This document shows positions 45,017 through 56,822 of a DNA stretch of 64,000 nucleotides, in pieces. Source of the stretch: Butyriboletus loyo (taxonomy: Eukaryota; Basidiomycota; Agaricomycetes; Boletales; Boletaceae); the NCBI GenBank assembly GCA_038093515.1, contig JBBPSI010000013.1, positions 124,001-188,000 of the forward strand. Reading direction: 5' to 3'. Position 1 is the stretch's first letter. Each line of letters starts with the position of its first letter. The notes under the pieces are model-generated. The model saw only the letters and a program-made list of their open reading frames with translations. It was not told the origin of the DNA and did no database searches. The position numbers and the translations under genes were made by a program.

Positions 45017-45594
45017 CTGAATGTAAGTTGTGTACACCTCAACTCTTGGTTCCCGTATTCACTATCTCGAGTTTCCTCACGTCATGGACATATCATCCAT
45101 CTCCGGTGTGTGTATAGGGGGGCGCAATGTTCATCGAGCCTATCAAGTCACGCCCGTGATGAGAACGTGTGTCAGATCTGTCTGCATCGGATGTTGACGG
45201 GCCGGCGTAAATTTGTACGTCAAATCGGTACACCTGGGCCTCCTGTCATCAATGAGGCGTTATGGGAGAAATAGCCAATGTCCCCATAACCCGCGAGTGA
45301 TGATGTGGTGAGATCGATCGATCTGAGCAGTACCACAAGTACCACCACCACGAGACATATCATCCAAATTGTCCGCTCGACTCGTTCTCTACACCGTTAC
45401 AATCTTCTCTCCCCCGGTACTTTCGCCTCATCATTTCCGACTTCGCGTTCGAGTTGCACGCTCCCTTCGTCTCGGTAGAAAAACTCATGGCGAAGTACGC
45501 CATCGCTTCTGTGCGCCACCGGCATGAAGGAGACCCACACTTGAAGAAGAGTAAGGTCGGAATCCGTCTCCAGTGCTATGGCGACCGAGACTGA
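45017..45594 (+). repeat. Intergenic/promoter segment duplicated at about 47470-48062
   Basis: From the end of the 44201 gene to the start of the 45595 gene, this sequence recurs downstream with offset about 2455-2468 bp. Matching landmarks include gtaactg-atgtaagttgt, tcggtacacc, gggagaaatagccaat and taacccgcgagtga. It presumably holds the promoter of the 45595 gene. Confidence 0.75.
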
Positions 45595-46494
45595 ATGCAC
45601 CCTTGTGTCTTCTCTCAGACTCTACCTATCCCGTTGACTAGCGAGCTTCAACCGATCCAGCACCGGCCCAACGTTGTACTCTTTGGAGAAATGGGAGCTG
45701 GCAAAAGCTCGCTTGTCAACCTCATCCTGGGTTTAGATCATGACGTAGCAAGGACCTCATCTGGCGCCTCGAGCTGCACCTTGGACGCTAGACCTTACGA
45801 CGTCACCATCCAAGGGCGGGATTTTCGTATATTCGACACTGTCGGCTTGAACGAACCTCAGTCGCTCAGGGACCCCGATTGTTTGATCGGCGCTATCAAC
45901 AAGGCGTATCGTCTTGTTCGGTACTTGTCCGACACCGGGGGCATTAACTTGCTGGTGTTTTGTATACGGAAGGGTAGGATCACCGCCAATATGCAACAAA
46001 ATTACATGCTTTTCCACGACTTTCTCTGCCACAAGAAAGTCCCCATTGCTCTCGTCATCACTCATCTCGAGCATGAAGAAAACATGGAGGGTTGGTGGTT
46101 GGACAACCAAGCTCACTTCACGGAGTGTGGCCTCCACGTTGTCGGCCACGCTTGCACTACCACAAAGCGAGAGTTCGGTGATCGATATCACTCCTCTAGG
46201 GAGGTGGTGCATGACCTTCTAATTACCCATGGTTGTGGAGTAGGCTTCACGCAGGAGAGGGTTAGCTGGGTGACGGAGTTGTTCCAGAAGTTGCTGGACT
46301 TCGTGGGCTTTCAACCTCGCTTGGACTCTATGAAAGTCAGGGCCCAAAAACTTCGCGAATATGGACTTACGGAGGACGAGATCGATGTGCTCCTGACGAA
46401 AATCAGTGCAGTAGACGAAGACATGGAGCTCGTCAGGCCACTGCGATCACCTGTCTTCACGTTGCTGCGCGGTCGCCGAAGTACACACATATGA
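45595..46494 (+). CDS. P-loop GTPase (group A)
   Basis: Frame of 299 residues; a TGA lies directly before this ATG, which fixes the start in the unspliced reading. Motifs: RPNVVLFGEMGAGKSSLVN, FDTVGLNEPQ, FCIRKGRITANMQQNYMLF, THLE, MEGWW, VGHACTTT. The C-terminal part has RVSWVTELFQKLLDF and a diverged form of the group A helical motif (LREYGLTEDEIDVLLTKIS), then a basic end RGRRSTHI. Its promoter region and coding sequence are duplicated downstream as a pseudogene (48063-48667). GTP binding is expected from the motifs; function unknown. Confidence 0.86.
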   Translation: MHPCVFSQTLPIPLTSELQPIQHRPNVVLFGEMGAGKSSLVNLILGLDHDVARTSSGASSCTLDARPYDVTIQGRDFRIFDTVGLNEPQSLRDPDCLIGAINKAYRLVRYLSDTGGINLLVFCIRKGRITANMQQNYMLFHDFLCHKKVPIALVITHLEHEENMEGWWLDNQAHFTECGLHVVGHACTTTKREFGDRYHSSREVVHDLLITHGCGVGFTQERVSWVTELFQKLLDFVGFQPRLDSMKVRAQKLREYGLTEDEIDVLLTKISAVDEDMELVRPLRSPVFTLLRGRRSTHI

Positions 46495-47219
46495 CCACTA
46501 TCGACTTAATAATGTACATAACAATATTCATCCATCCATGCAATTACCTATGAGATTAGTGATTTGCTTATCGATAAGTGTCCAAGTACAATTTTCAGAG
46601 GATAGCGGGACCCGACAATGATTAGGCCAAGAGTCCAGCTACTGGCAATGTTCCTGAATCATAGCAAAACGATAGAAATATATATATAAGACATTGATGG
46701 ACAGTTGTGAGCAGCACCCCATTCCAACACCTTCAATTTTCCCCCTCAGAGTCTACTTACTACCTTCTCGAACCTCATGCTTCCCAACACCGTGAATCGT
46801 GCAACATGCAACCACTAGGACAGGTGCCAGAGGATGCTCGCCATGCGGCCGCCGAGGATTCTTCGTAGACTCTGCGACATCAGTGAGATTGTGGGTCTCT
46901 CCTCTTGTGTAACCTTATGTTGCTCGTTCATTCGAATGACTATCTTCTTGACTTCGTCAGACATAAACCGACAATTGGATCGTGCCATCGCGTGCGCCCG
47001 ACCGTTGGCGTGCTGTGTTCGAACCCGGCTTCAATAAAAACTCCGCTGTCCAATTTATAGGGCAAGGGACTCTTGCCAGTGGTCTCCAATGGAAGTTTCA
47101 AACGATATACAACTTTCACATAGCGTTCGAACTGGAGAACGAATGTGGACCGGACCTCTTGGGTTGATATTCCTTTTAGAATTGGATTATGCTGGAACTA
47201 CTATTCCATTATCCAAGAC
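46495..47219. other. Intergenic with TATA-like box, no supported gene
   Basis: A TATATATATAAG string at about 46679-46690 is followed by a pyrimidine-rich stretch at 46730-46780, as in a promoter and 5' UTR, but no gene model with a recognisable product follows. It may be the orphaned promoter of the degraded GTPase copy that survives only from 47220. Confidence 0.35.
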
Positions 47220-47470
47220 AACGTTCTTGCCAAGTGTGTTATGCAACATGCTTATGCTGTCAGCACTCGAATTTAGTTCACCAATTTCTCAACCTATCCC
47301 AGATGGCTGGTCTATGCTCGGCACGTTCATAGCAAGAAGCAAATGGTACGCATGTTGGTATCACGTTGTGGGATGAGTCAGGATGATGCAGAAGTCGTGG
47401 TTTACAGGGTAGTGCAGGGCGGTTGCCAGCAGGAACGCCAGCGGAGTGTCGCAGGATGCACAATCCAGTA
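47220..47470 (+). pseudogene. 3' fragment of a group A GTPase gene (copy of 44201 gene)
   Basis: The sequence matches the last about 250 bp of the 44201 gene: CVMQHAYAVSTRI then an in-frame TAG where the parent has Trp, then VHSKKQMVRMLVSRCGM and DDAEVVVYRV, ending GCTIQ and TAA. No G domain precedes it. It is the left end of the segmental duplication. Confidence 0.85.
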
Positions 47471-48062
47471 ACTGCATGTAAGTTGTATACACCTCAGCTC
47501 TTGGTTCCCGTATTCACTATTGTTTCTACATCATGAGCACATACTCTGTCTCCGGTGTGTGTATAGGAGGGCGCAATATCTGCCGTTCATCGAGCCTATA
47601 AAATCACGCCCGTAATGCGAACATGTTAGATCTGTCTACTCCGGACACCGACAGGTGGGCGTAGGTTTGCACGTCAAATCGGTACACCCGAGCCTCCTGA
47701 CATTAACGAGGCGTTGTGGGAGAAATAGCCAATTTCCCCGTAACCCGCGAGTGACGATGTGGTGAGATCAATCGATCTGAGTAGCGCCACAAGTACTCCT
47801 CACCTCTGTCATCTTCGTGACCAAGCGAGACTCATCATCCAAATTGTCCGCTTGACTCGTTTCCTACTCCGTTGCATCCCGGTACTTTCGCCCTCACCTT
47901 CCAGGACCGTCTCCGACTTCATATTCGCGTTACTCTCTTTATCTCATCAGAAGCAACCATGGCGAAGGACACTTTGCGGATGTGCGCCACCTGGATGAAG
48001 AAGAGCTACTACCGGAGAGTAGGGTCGAAATCTGTCTTCAATACTGCGGCGACCGAGACCAA

Positions 48063-48667
48063 ATGCACCCTTGTATTGTCTCTCAGACTCTACCCGTGCC
48101 GTTGACTAGCGGGCTTCGGTCGATTCAGCGCAGATCCAACGTTGTGCTCTTTGGAGAAATGGAAGCCGACGGGAGCTCGCTTGTCAACCTCATCCTGGGC
48201 TTGGATCGTGAGGTCTTCATCAGGCGACTCGATCCGCACCTTGGACGCTAGGCCTTAGGGCGTCGCCATCCAAGGGCGGGATTTTCGTACATTCGACACT
48301 GTCGGCTTGAACGAACCTCAGTCGCTCAGGGACCCCGATTGTTTGATCGGCGCTATCAACAAGGCGTATCGTCTTGTTCGGTACTTGTCCGACAATGGGG
48401 GCATCAACCTGCTGTCAGTGTTCTGTATACGAAGGGGTTGTCGGTCACGCTTGCACTACCACAAAGCGAGAGTTCGGTGATCGATATCGCTTAGACTGTA
48501 TGAAAGTCAGGACAAACTTCGCGAATGTGGACTTGATTAGTGAGGACGAGATCAACGCGCTCCTGACGGAAATCAGTGCAGTAGACGAAGACATGAAGCT
48601 CGTCAGGCCACTACGATCACATATGACCACTATCAGATTAATGATGTGTAACAATCCATCCATGTAA
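48063..48667 (+). pseudogene. Decayed copy of the 45595 GTPase gene
   Basis: It starts MHPCIVSQTLPVPLTS like its parent, but the P-loop reads GEMEADGSS, losing the GKS lysine. An 8-bp-scale deletion after ILGLDRE shifts the frame to a TAG. Later pieces (FDTVGLNEPQ region, 48290-48330; VGHACTTTKREFGDRY, 48436-48485) survive. The stretch from FCIR to the G5 region, including THLE and MEGWW, is deleted, and a second deletion removes the linker before LDCMKVR. Unlike the parent, the frame before the ATG is open upstream to about 47982. Confidence 0.9.
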
Positions 48668-48736
48668 TACTCATGAGGTTAGTCGAAGCAATTCAGCGAG
48701 GGATACGTCTGAGTTCATCGGTAAAGAATCACTGCT

Positions 48737-51700
48737 TCAAGCTGATTGACCAGCCTTGTCACCAACATCGTCCAGACTGGTCGTCGAGATTTTCTCAAAC
48801 AAAAAGGAGATGGTCCCCCCTGGGACGTCCCGCACAGATGGCGAGGATCGCTTGTCATCCATTGCCACGATGTTCTCGAGGTCAATAGAGGTCAATAATG
48901 AATCCAGTCGAGAATTTGGCTTAGCTGGCTCGGCCTGGTCCATGGCGCCGTCATTCGCGAAGTAAAGGAGTCGTCGCAGGGTGTCATCGTGAACCTCGTA
49001 TTGAGTGTGGTGTCGCAGACAATTGATGTGAGTCCACTCCCCAAGCGCGGCGAGCTCGGCTCTCTTCTTTCGAAGCTCGTAAGTCAATACATAATTTTAC
49101 CAATCATGATGGAATTTAGTCACCATCTTCTCCGCCTTATCGTGTCGAACTGGGTCAAGCTGAGATGCGCTGATAAATCCTTGTTCAGAATAGTCGTCAT
49201 CCCCATCGGCAGCTACTTCCTCCAGTTTGATAGTCGTATGTATACGGCGAGCACCTGACAGTCCTTCACCATCACATTCACAACCCAAGAGGTCGTGGGT
49301 ATTGCAAAGTGTGTCGGGTTGAATGCGGAAGATGTCGCGAAGCTAAACTCCAATTAAATTCACTGTTCAGTTGGATCAGATAATAACTCACATCACTCCG
49401 GGTGAAAGAATCCGCTTTGGATCCAGCAGTTGCCTGAGTGACGAATGAGTACGCTAGAAGTTCAAGAGTAATTGTCTTACATTTCCCATGAGGGCTGGGG
49501 CGACGGACAAAATCAGTATACACACGATCAGATGGATGATGCCACTGACAATTGCTCAACCCGATCTTGGTGACTTGTCGTTGGAAGATTTTCTCTGTAC
49601 AATAGACTGTGTGAGGCCACAGCAAGGGAACACTAAGCACACTTGCCATCAATGGTGCCAGCTGTCAGGAATCGGTATATGAAAACCGGCCGTTTTTGGC
49701 CATCGCTGTATGATGGAATGAGTATCAAACTGAGAAGCGAGCTCGAGCCAACGCACCGATGTATTCGTGCCATTGCTTGTAGATCATGGCTGGAAGCAAA
49801 TAGGAAAGACGCTTGAACAATTAAGAAGAGCCAACACACCTTGGATTCCAATCAGAGTCAATGAGGCACAGGCGGGAGGCACCGATAAGATTTAGTCCAA
49901 CACCACCCGCCTTAGAACTCAGGAGGAACAAGACTGTGGCTCACGTCAGGAGATATTATTGCTTGTCAGCAAACGAAACAAACAATGGCACCGTTGAGAA
50001 GACTTATTGAAGGCGTTGACATATTCTTGTCTTTTTGCGGCTGCTGTTTGTCTAGAACCACATGTCATGTCATGTCATGAGGTCTCCAACTGGAACTTGC
50101 TTTGCACCCACCCGTCTAAACGCAAGTAGGTGTAGGACTGCTTCTTGCAGAAAGCTTCGAGAATGTTGAGAGTGGACGTATAGTGAGACACCAAAATGCA
50201 CTTCTCTTCCGTGTGCTGCTTGTTGCTTAACTTCCAACTAAACATTCACCATTCAATTTGGCATACCTGTCGAAGTGTTTCAAGAAGGCTTGCTAGGGCA
50301 GTTAGTTTGCCTTCAATGCATGTGTCATCATCCCGTATCGTGTAAGTCGAGATGTGCTTACCACTGAAAGAAAAGTCGTCAATCTGAGCTCGTTCTGGAA
50401 GAAGTTTCACCGCTTCCATGATGCCGGGACGTATCTTGTGCTCTCCTTTGGACATTCTGGCCCTATCAAGTTGAGCTTTTAGTAGAATCGGACTATTGCT
50501 GACTTTCGTCAGCATCCCGATAAGAGCAAGAGACTCGGCTGTCGACCCCTCAATTAAGGTGTCTAGTTTCTCGGGCTTAAGGATTGTAGCAAACATGGAG
50601 AGCTGCAACTTCGATGGGGTCACAAACACGACATATTCATCTGCGACCCTATTTCAACGCAACGTAACATGAGATTATGGGGACTAACGTTTGGGAGGCA
50701 AATAATTTTTCAAAATTGTCGCCTCACGTCGCAGCACGAAACTCTTTGCGATAGCCGACAACTGGTCATGTCACGTAAAACTGGTCGGAAGAATACACTA
50801 CACTGAACATACCTGAGCCGACCGCACGCCTCCAATCTCGAGTTCCTTCGCAGTACGACCAGGCGCCCTGCTCTTCAGAATAGGAACCTCGTACACCCGT
50901 CGAAAGGTATTGTAGTCATCTAGATTAGAATCAACAAACCCAGCAGTGTGTGTAAATTGCAATAGTTACCAAGCAGACCAGGGTTACAGAAGTCGGCCTA
51001 CAAATTACGTCTTGGTGAATGCATGTGCCTTGCCATAAGAAACCCACCATTGCGTGAAACTCGCCCAAGTCATTCTGGATGGGCGTCCCGGAGAGAATTA
51101 TTCTCCTGGGCGTACGAAGTGCCTTGAACATCGTAGATGTCTTATTATTCGCAGACTTTAACCTATGTCCTGATGGATTTCAGGATTAAAAATAGATATC
51201 TGCGAGTGGTAATCTCAAACCTTCATCGCAGACTATCAGGCCAATCGAAGGACTGACGGTCTAGACTTCAGGTATCTGACAGCAGTAAAGCCATTTCTTC
51301 ACTCACTTGCAATATGTGAGGTCGTTTCTATTGAAGTGTTTGATAATTGAGTATACCGGGCAGTTGTTTTCCACTCACATGACACTCCTCAATTTCTCGT
51401 AACCGATTACGAGAACCTGATGGACTCGCCTAGGAAACAATGCTCATAAGAATCCAATGAACCCTCAAGGCATACTTTGCATACGAGTTCAAGAACTGTT
51501 TGATTTGAGATTTATCTTTGTCCCCGGTCAAAACACCGATGCGGTCACGACCCAACCTAACTTGCAAATGTAGTCATCTAAGAGCAATCTTGCCTACCTC
51601 AGCTCACCACTTGCGGAACTCAGCACGCCAATTCTGAAACTGAACTCAGTCCGCAATATTAGCTTTTATTGCCTAAACTCACATTAATGAGCGACACCGG

Positions 51701-53679
51701 GCAAACAATCAATGCCTTTCCAATGGCACCCCCTCCACCGCCATAAGGGTTTTGTTCTGCGCCATCGTCAAAGACCTGGAAATGATACAGCTGCTGCCTT
51801 ACTGAGAAGCGTCCAAACTAGCGCAATGGTCTATCTCTAATCAGTTACGAAGAGTTGAAAAGGACGCAGTACATGCCTGCAACGTCTTCCCGAGACCCCT
51901 TGATGTCACAAAAGTCAGCACTTATCAAGAGTCACGAGGAAACACAACTGACATCTCATCTGCAAGGATGCAACCCTGACCCTCGTGCTTCCGTAAACCC
52001 ATGACACATTCGTACAAGAAGTAGACACCTAAAGATCAGTATCATTATCACCCCTTGACCAAAAGGAAGCAACCTTCAATCTGGTGAGGTCGTAAATGTC
52101 TTGCGACGATAGGATCGAGGACAACTGGAACAATGAGCAAGCCTCTAATATACATGTATTAGTTCTGATGAAAGCATTAGGTAGACCATAGTACTTTTTG
52201 TTGAACTTTTCTGCGTGCGCTTCCGTCGGCACCTTCATGACCACCGCACCGTCAGCGTCCGGATCGTGCCTAAAATCAGGGTTGACGATAATCTTTTCGC
52301 AGTGCAAAATGCTCACAAGGGGCCATTTAGCTGCTCCTTGAGAAGCTGGCCGTAGAAAGAGGCGGGAGGAACGAAGTTTTTGGGAACCATCACCTGAGGA
52401 ATGTTTTCCTTCTTCGACGATCGATCCTGTTGTAGGGCGACCGTAGGGGTTGGCGGCGATCTATTCCAGCTAACATCGTCAAGATCACTTGTTTCCTCTT
52501 CGACACCGGTAATTGACGGCAACTGTGAAAGTGAAATAGGTGAATCCAGCGAGATCTCCTTATTTCCGGCGTAAAATCGATATCCATTCTGGAGTGGGAG
52601 ACCGTCCCAGTCTTTACGTCCAATTCTATGGTTCGGTATGCCCTCAGCGCGGTAAACAGGTGGAAATGAGGTCCGAACATTTTACCCTTCTCAGAAATCA
52701 CAGTTAACTGATTTCCGATCTGCCTGACAAATGCATCACCATCCCATGTCTTGTGTTTTTTGGCTTTGGGCCGGCGCCTAGATCGTTGTTACCGATGTGA
52801 TCATTTAAATGTGTCATATACGTACCAATTTGCCGTCCAGTATGACCGTGATCCTCGAGGTTCCTGTGCGGTTGTACCGGACTGACCGGAAAATAAATTG
52901 ACAGACTGCATGTCTACAACCTTCCTCGTGGGTGTTTTATGAGGAGTGGTAAGATTCGATGGTTTCAGCGGAACAAATTGTTTCTGAATAGTTGACGTGG
53001 AAGGGACGGTGGCGTTTGGGGTCGTCTTGGAACCACGACTGAAACATTTCCCGGACAGAAAGTCCGCCCTTGAAATGGAATGATCAATTCCAACCTGTTT
53101 TGCACTAAACTCGTATTCTCCGCCTTTCTCTGCTCTGGGGGCGTTCAGAGAGCCGGCGCCAATGCTGCGACAAAATTTACATTCAGTCGAGTGCTGTAAC
53201 GATAAAAAGAGGGCGCATACAATTTGCCTTCTAGATCGTACATGGTCCCTTTTGCACCATTCAACACGAGTACTGCGTCACCATCCCACGTCTTGTGTTT
53301 CTTGTACTGAGGCATCCGCCTGTTAACCATGGGATCAGGGAGACAATTATTAATGACAGCGGAAATGAGCATACCATTGTACCATCCAGTACTCTTCCTT
53401 GGAGCTTCCACTAGCACATTCAGGTGCATTGCGACCACTGGGGCTTTCGAGGGCGAGTCTCTTCCGACTGGTTTGATCCACTGGTTGCTTTCGCTTCTCT
53501 CCGACGACAGGCGACTGAAGCGAGGGCATTTCAGTCGTAGAATGAAAGATACGCGTTTGCCACTTGTTTTTGGGATCCTAGTAGCAAAGACGCGTTCGAG
53601 CAAAGTCAGGAAATCCGAAGTCAGGACGCGTCTGTGGCACCAAACTCGGACATTACCGAATATGGCACAAAGAATTCAT
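48737..53679 (-). CDS. RDH54: Rdh54/Rad54B-like Swi2/Snf2 DNA translocase
   Basis: The start is ATG 53679-53677 (MNSLCHI); the first intron 53578-53656 joins to [13 protein letters not shown]. The N-terminal half has two copies of a [10 protein letters not shown] motif (about 53290 and 52760). The motor follows over many short exons. CILADEM-GLGKTLQ (Walker A) is spliced near 51900-51970. [10 protein letters not shown] (DEGH box) is near 51220. [20 protein letters not shown] is at 51050-51120. [11 protein letters not shown] and [15 protein letters not shown] are at 50280-50530. The end is [18 protein letters not shown], stop 48737. This is the Rad54-paralogue that acts with Rad51/Dmc1, remodelling recombination intermediates using ATP. 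No frame break was found at the junctions checked, although not all of about 20 exons were resolved. Confidence 0.85.
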
Positions 53680-53824
53680 GGTAATTAGAGCCTGAAGGGT
53701 ATAAATCGATGCATCACACGCGCGCAGGAGCTCTCTAATTGTCATCAGTAACTATGGTCGCAGCCAGCGGACCTTATTTTCTAGCGATACAGTGATCGCT
53801 TTCAACTAAATACAGGACTCATTC

Positions 53825-56480
53825 TCACAGACTACCATACACGAGTTTTCCATCGATAAAGGTAGCCTGCACTCGCGTTTTAAGGATTTGGTCCGTCGAA
53901 ACTGTCATGATGTCCTGGGAGAGGACGACAAAATCACCACGCTTTCCTGGAGTGATAGAACCGAGTGTGTCCTCCGTGAAGGAAGCGTAAGCGGGATCGA
54001 TGGTCATACCTATCAACTCCAGCCGTGAGACGCCTTAGCGTAGATAAGAGACACCACAAACACACCTCGTAAAGCTTGTATGCGACTCAGACATTGCTCT
54101 GGGAACCTAAGTCTCGGTGAATTCCCACGCATGTGTCTCCCATGGTATTCACTTACCAGCCAGAGGACCCGTTAGGAGAAACGCCGTCAGGAGATAACCT
54201 CGTTATAGCTGCAAAGAAACCAGAGAGCGGATTCATGTCCTCCACTGGGAAGTCAGAGCCGAGGGCAAGCCGGGCACCGTGATCTAGAAGAAAGCGGAAG
54301 GCATACAAACCTTTCACTCGCTCAGGTCCCTGTGGTGGATGCAGTCAAATAAGAACGATTGATAATACCCACGCTTTATACGCACAAGACGTTGTTCAGC
54401 ATACCACATATCACTGATGCTGTACAATAAATGGGTCAAGGCACGTCACAGGGGGTAGGGAGGACAGCAGACGACCCACGCATGTGTAGGTTGCACACTT
54501 GCGATTACTGCGATGCAGAAAACCCTTTTAGATGTGCTTGTGATAAGTCAAGACAATGCCGACGCACCACCTAGCTTCCCCACACGAATCATGTCCTCCT
54601 CTCTTAGTATCTGAGCATGCTCAAGGCGTGGTCTTAGCGCTGTGACATCAACATTCCTGAGAGCAGCCTCGAAGGTATCTAGAACTACACTGTTCGCATA
54701 GTCGCCGATAGCGTGAATATTCTGAATGAAGATGTTGTAAAGTAGACACATCAACTTTGGCAAGATACTCACAACTTGCCACCCATCTTTCAGAAACCGA
54801 GGGACGATTTCACGCAATACTGCTTCATCCAAACGCATAAACCCCTTCGTTCTAGGATTGTCGTGGTAAGGTTCATGCAGCTAACGTTTAACTGTCGTTA
54901 AGAAATGCCTCACAGGCGTTTATGCATGCGTTACTTACTGCTGCCCCACCAGACCTCAAAGCACCTACACAACCAAGAGATAAAAACGGATGTATTTAGT
55001 GCATAAAACTGCCTTCTTACCATCCGCGAAGATTTTAACGCTCCTAGCGTTCAGGCGACCGTTCCCCGCATTAATGATAGGTTTTGAAATATTTCCCCAG
55101 TAAGGGCCAACCTCGTCGAAGTAGCGCATTCCGTAGATTCGGATCTGAATGGAAAATGACAATAAGAAGAATGGAAAACTGATGTCATACTTACGGGAAG
55201 TAAACCTTCAGCTGCTTGTCTTAATTGTGAATTGAGCCTCCGGCCGTTAAACCGTGCTGCAATCTTACCTCTCGAAAAGCTCGAGTGATACGGGTCGGAA
55301 GCCAGCGTCATGCACAGACGTCAAGCCCAAGGACAAGGCGTCCCTCGCAGTTGTTGCGAAATGTCTAAGAAGGTCGTCTTCTGTCGGGATAGGTTTCTTC
55401 ACCAATTGCTGCGCGTTGTCAAGCAATACACCTTGCAGGATGTGAGACTAGGTATCGCACAGGCGGTTAGCGGATCCGACGAACCAGTAGGATTCCCAAG
55501 TGGATCGCGAACCACGACGCCTCCTTCCACATCTGTTGGCAAAGGACCACTCCATCGAAGCACCGTCCTGGATACCCACAATGCATGACCATCTTTGCTT
55601 TGGAGTACGACCGGCCTCCCACAGATGATCGGATCCTCTTCGAGAGCATCCTTTGCGGATCGCGGGAATGTAGGTTTACAGATGTAAAGACCAAGGACAA
55701 CCAATGACACATACCGCGGTAGGCCACTCTTCCACCGGCCAGGCAGTGTGGTCCCACCCCCAGCCTTCTATGAACTTGGATGTATTGTGGTGGACATCCG
55801 GATGTTCAATGATATAGTCTCTGATGAGCGCAACAGTTTCTACGAGGAGAAAAAGGTTGAATTGCGGGAACACCACTTAACAATAAACGCTTACCATTGA
55901 TGGACTTGCCACTTTCTAAGGGAAGTTGTTGCTTGGCACCATACTCTAGTATGTGTGCATGAGAGTCTGTACAAGATTTTTACTTTGGGTGTTATCTAAA
56001 AGGGCACTGGACTGACCACTCAGTCCAGGTACCACGATCGACTGGTCGTCGATGTATCGAATTTGGAGCATCGCTCGAGAGTTATTTGCAGCATACCAAC
56101 GAGCGGAGACATCGTCTGGTACAGCATGAGTTGGTCCAGGTATGAAAATCACTAGACGAGAGAGCACCTAGAGGGCCAATATCGACGATGGACTCATCTT
56201 GAATGACCAAACACTGAACAGTGGGATTGGCATCGTCGATGGTATAAATCCTTGCACCAGAGCGCGAGCAAATAGCGTAGCAGTTGATAGAAGCCGGTGG
56301 TACCTGTGTGTAAAGCCAGAAAAATGCAGACATTGAAAGTGACAAGAAGATGAGGACAGTGCCAGTCTTCAGAGTGTTGGACGTGCTCGGGAGGCTGCTT
56401 TGGATCGCATCACCGTTAGTCTGGGTCTTCTTTTGAGCAGATAAGGAGCTCGCAATGTTCCGCCGGCGTAACTCGGACAT
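53825..56480 (-). CDS. Membrane-anchored amidohydrolase (YtcJ/amidohydrolase-3 type)
   Basis: Starts [18 protein letters not shown]. One hydrophobic helix ([17 protein letters not shown]) acts as a signal anchor, then [19 protein letters not shown] and [12 protein letters not shown]. After introns the metal-site motif [17 protein letters not shown] (HxH) appears. Further exons give [76 protein letters not shown] and [10 protein letters not shown]. The C terminus is [18 protein letters not shown] and LVYGSL. This layout is that of the YtcJ-like branch of the amidohydrolase superfamily, with metal ligands from HxH, Lys, His and Asp. Substrate is unknown. The catalytic domain would face the ER lumen or outside if the anchor is type II. 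About ten introns, no broken frame seen. Confidence 0.85.
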
Positions 56481-56822
56481 TTTTTAACGAAACAGTGCTG
56501 AGAGGGTACGAGCGCTGGCGAGAAAAGACAACGGACCTGGTTTTATAGTCAAATTATCTGGGTCACGCGCTTGTCAAGTACGTGAACAACTCGCAGAAGG
56601 AAAGTTCTGATGGAGAAATTTGAACGGGGTTTTGAAGGTGGTAGATGAATCGATGACCATGGTTACCGGGCATTAGCTGGAGCTTCTCGTGTTCGACAGC
56701 GTCCAGTAGGTAGTGCTTGATGGTTGTGGACTGAAGTCTGAGTAGCGCCCCCACTATAAACGTGAGAATTGGGACACGTTATAGTTGTGACTTTCGACAT
56801 TCAACGCCAACGCTCGTCCGCC

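Larger units (their letters stand above)
47220..48667 (+). repeat. Segmental tandem duplication, right copy (source about 44767-46494)
   Basis: The copy begins inside the 3' end of the 44201 gene, runs through the whole intergenic segment and covers the 45595 gene. Offset is about 2455 bp at its left and 2468 bp at the second ATG. Two deletions (about 160 and 130 bp) shorten the gene part. Identity is high by eye. Confidence 0.85.

Noticed and set aside
46960..47035. tRNA-like T-loop string (gttcgaaccc)
   Set aside because: No matching acceptor, D-arm or anticodon stems could be formed around it.
56563..56754. 63-codon minus-strand frame upstream of the amidohydrolase
   Set aside because: It lies in the divergent promoter region between the amidohydrolase and HRD1 and has no family similarity.
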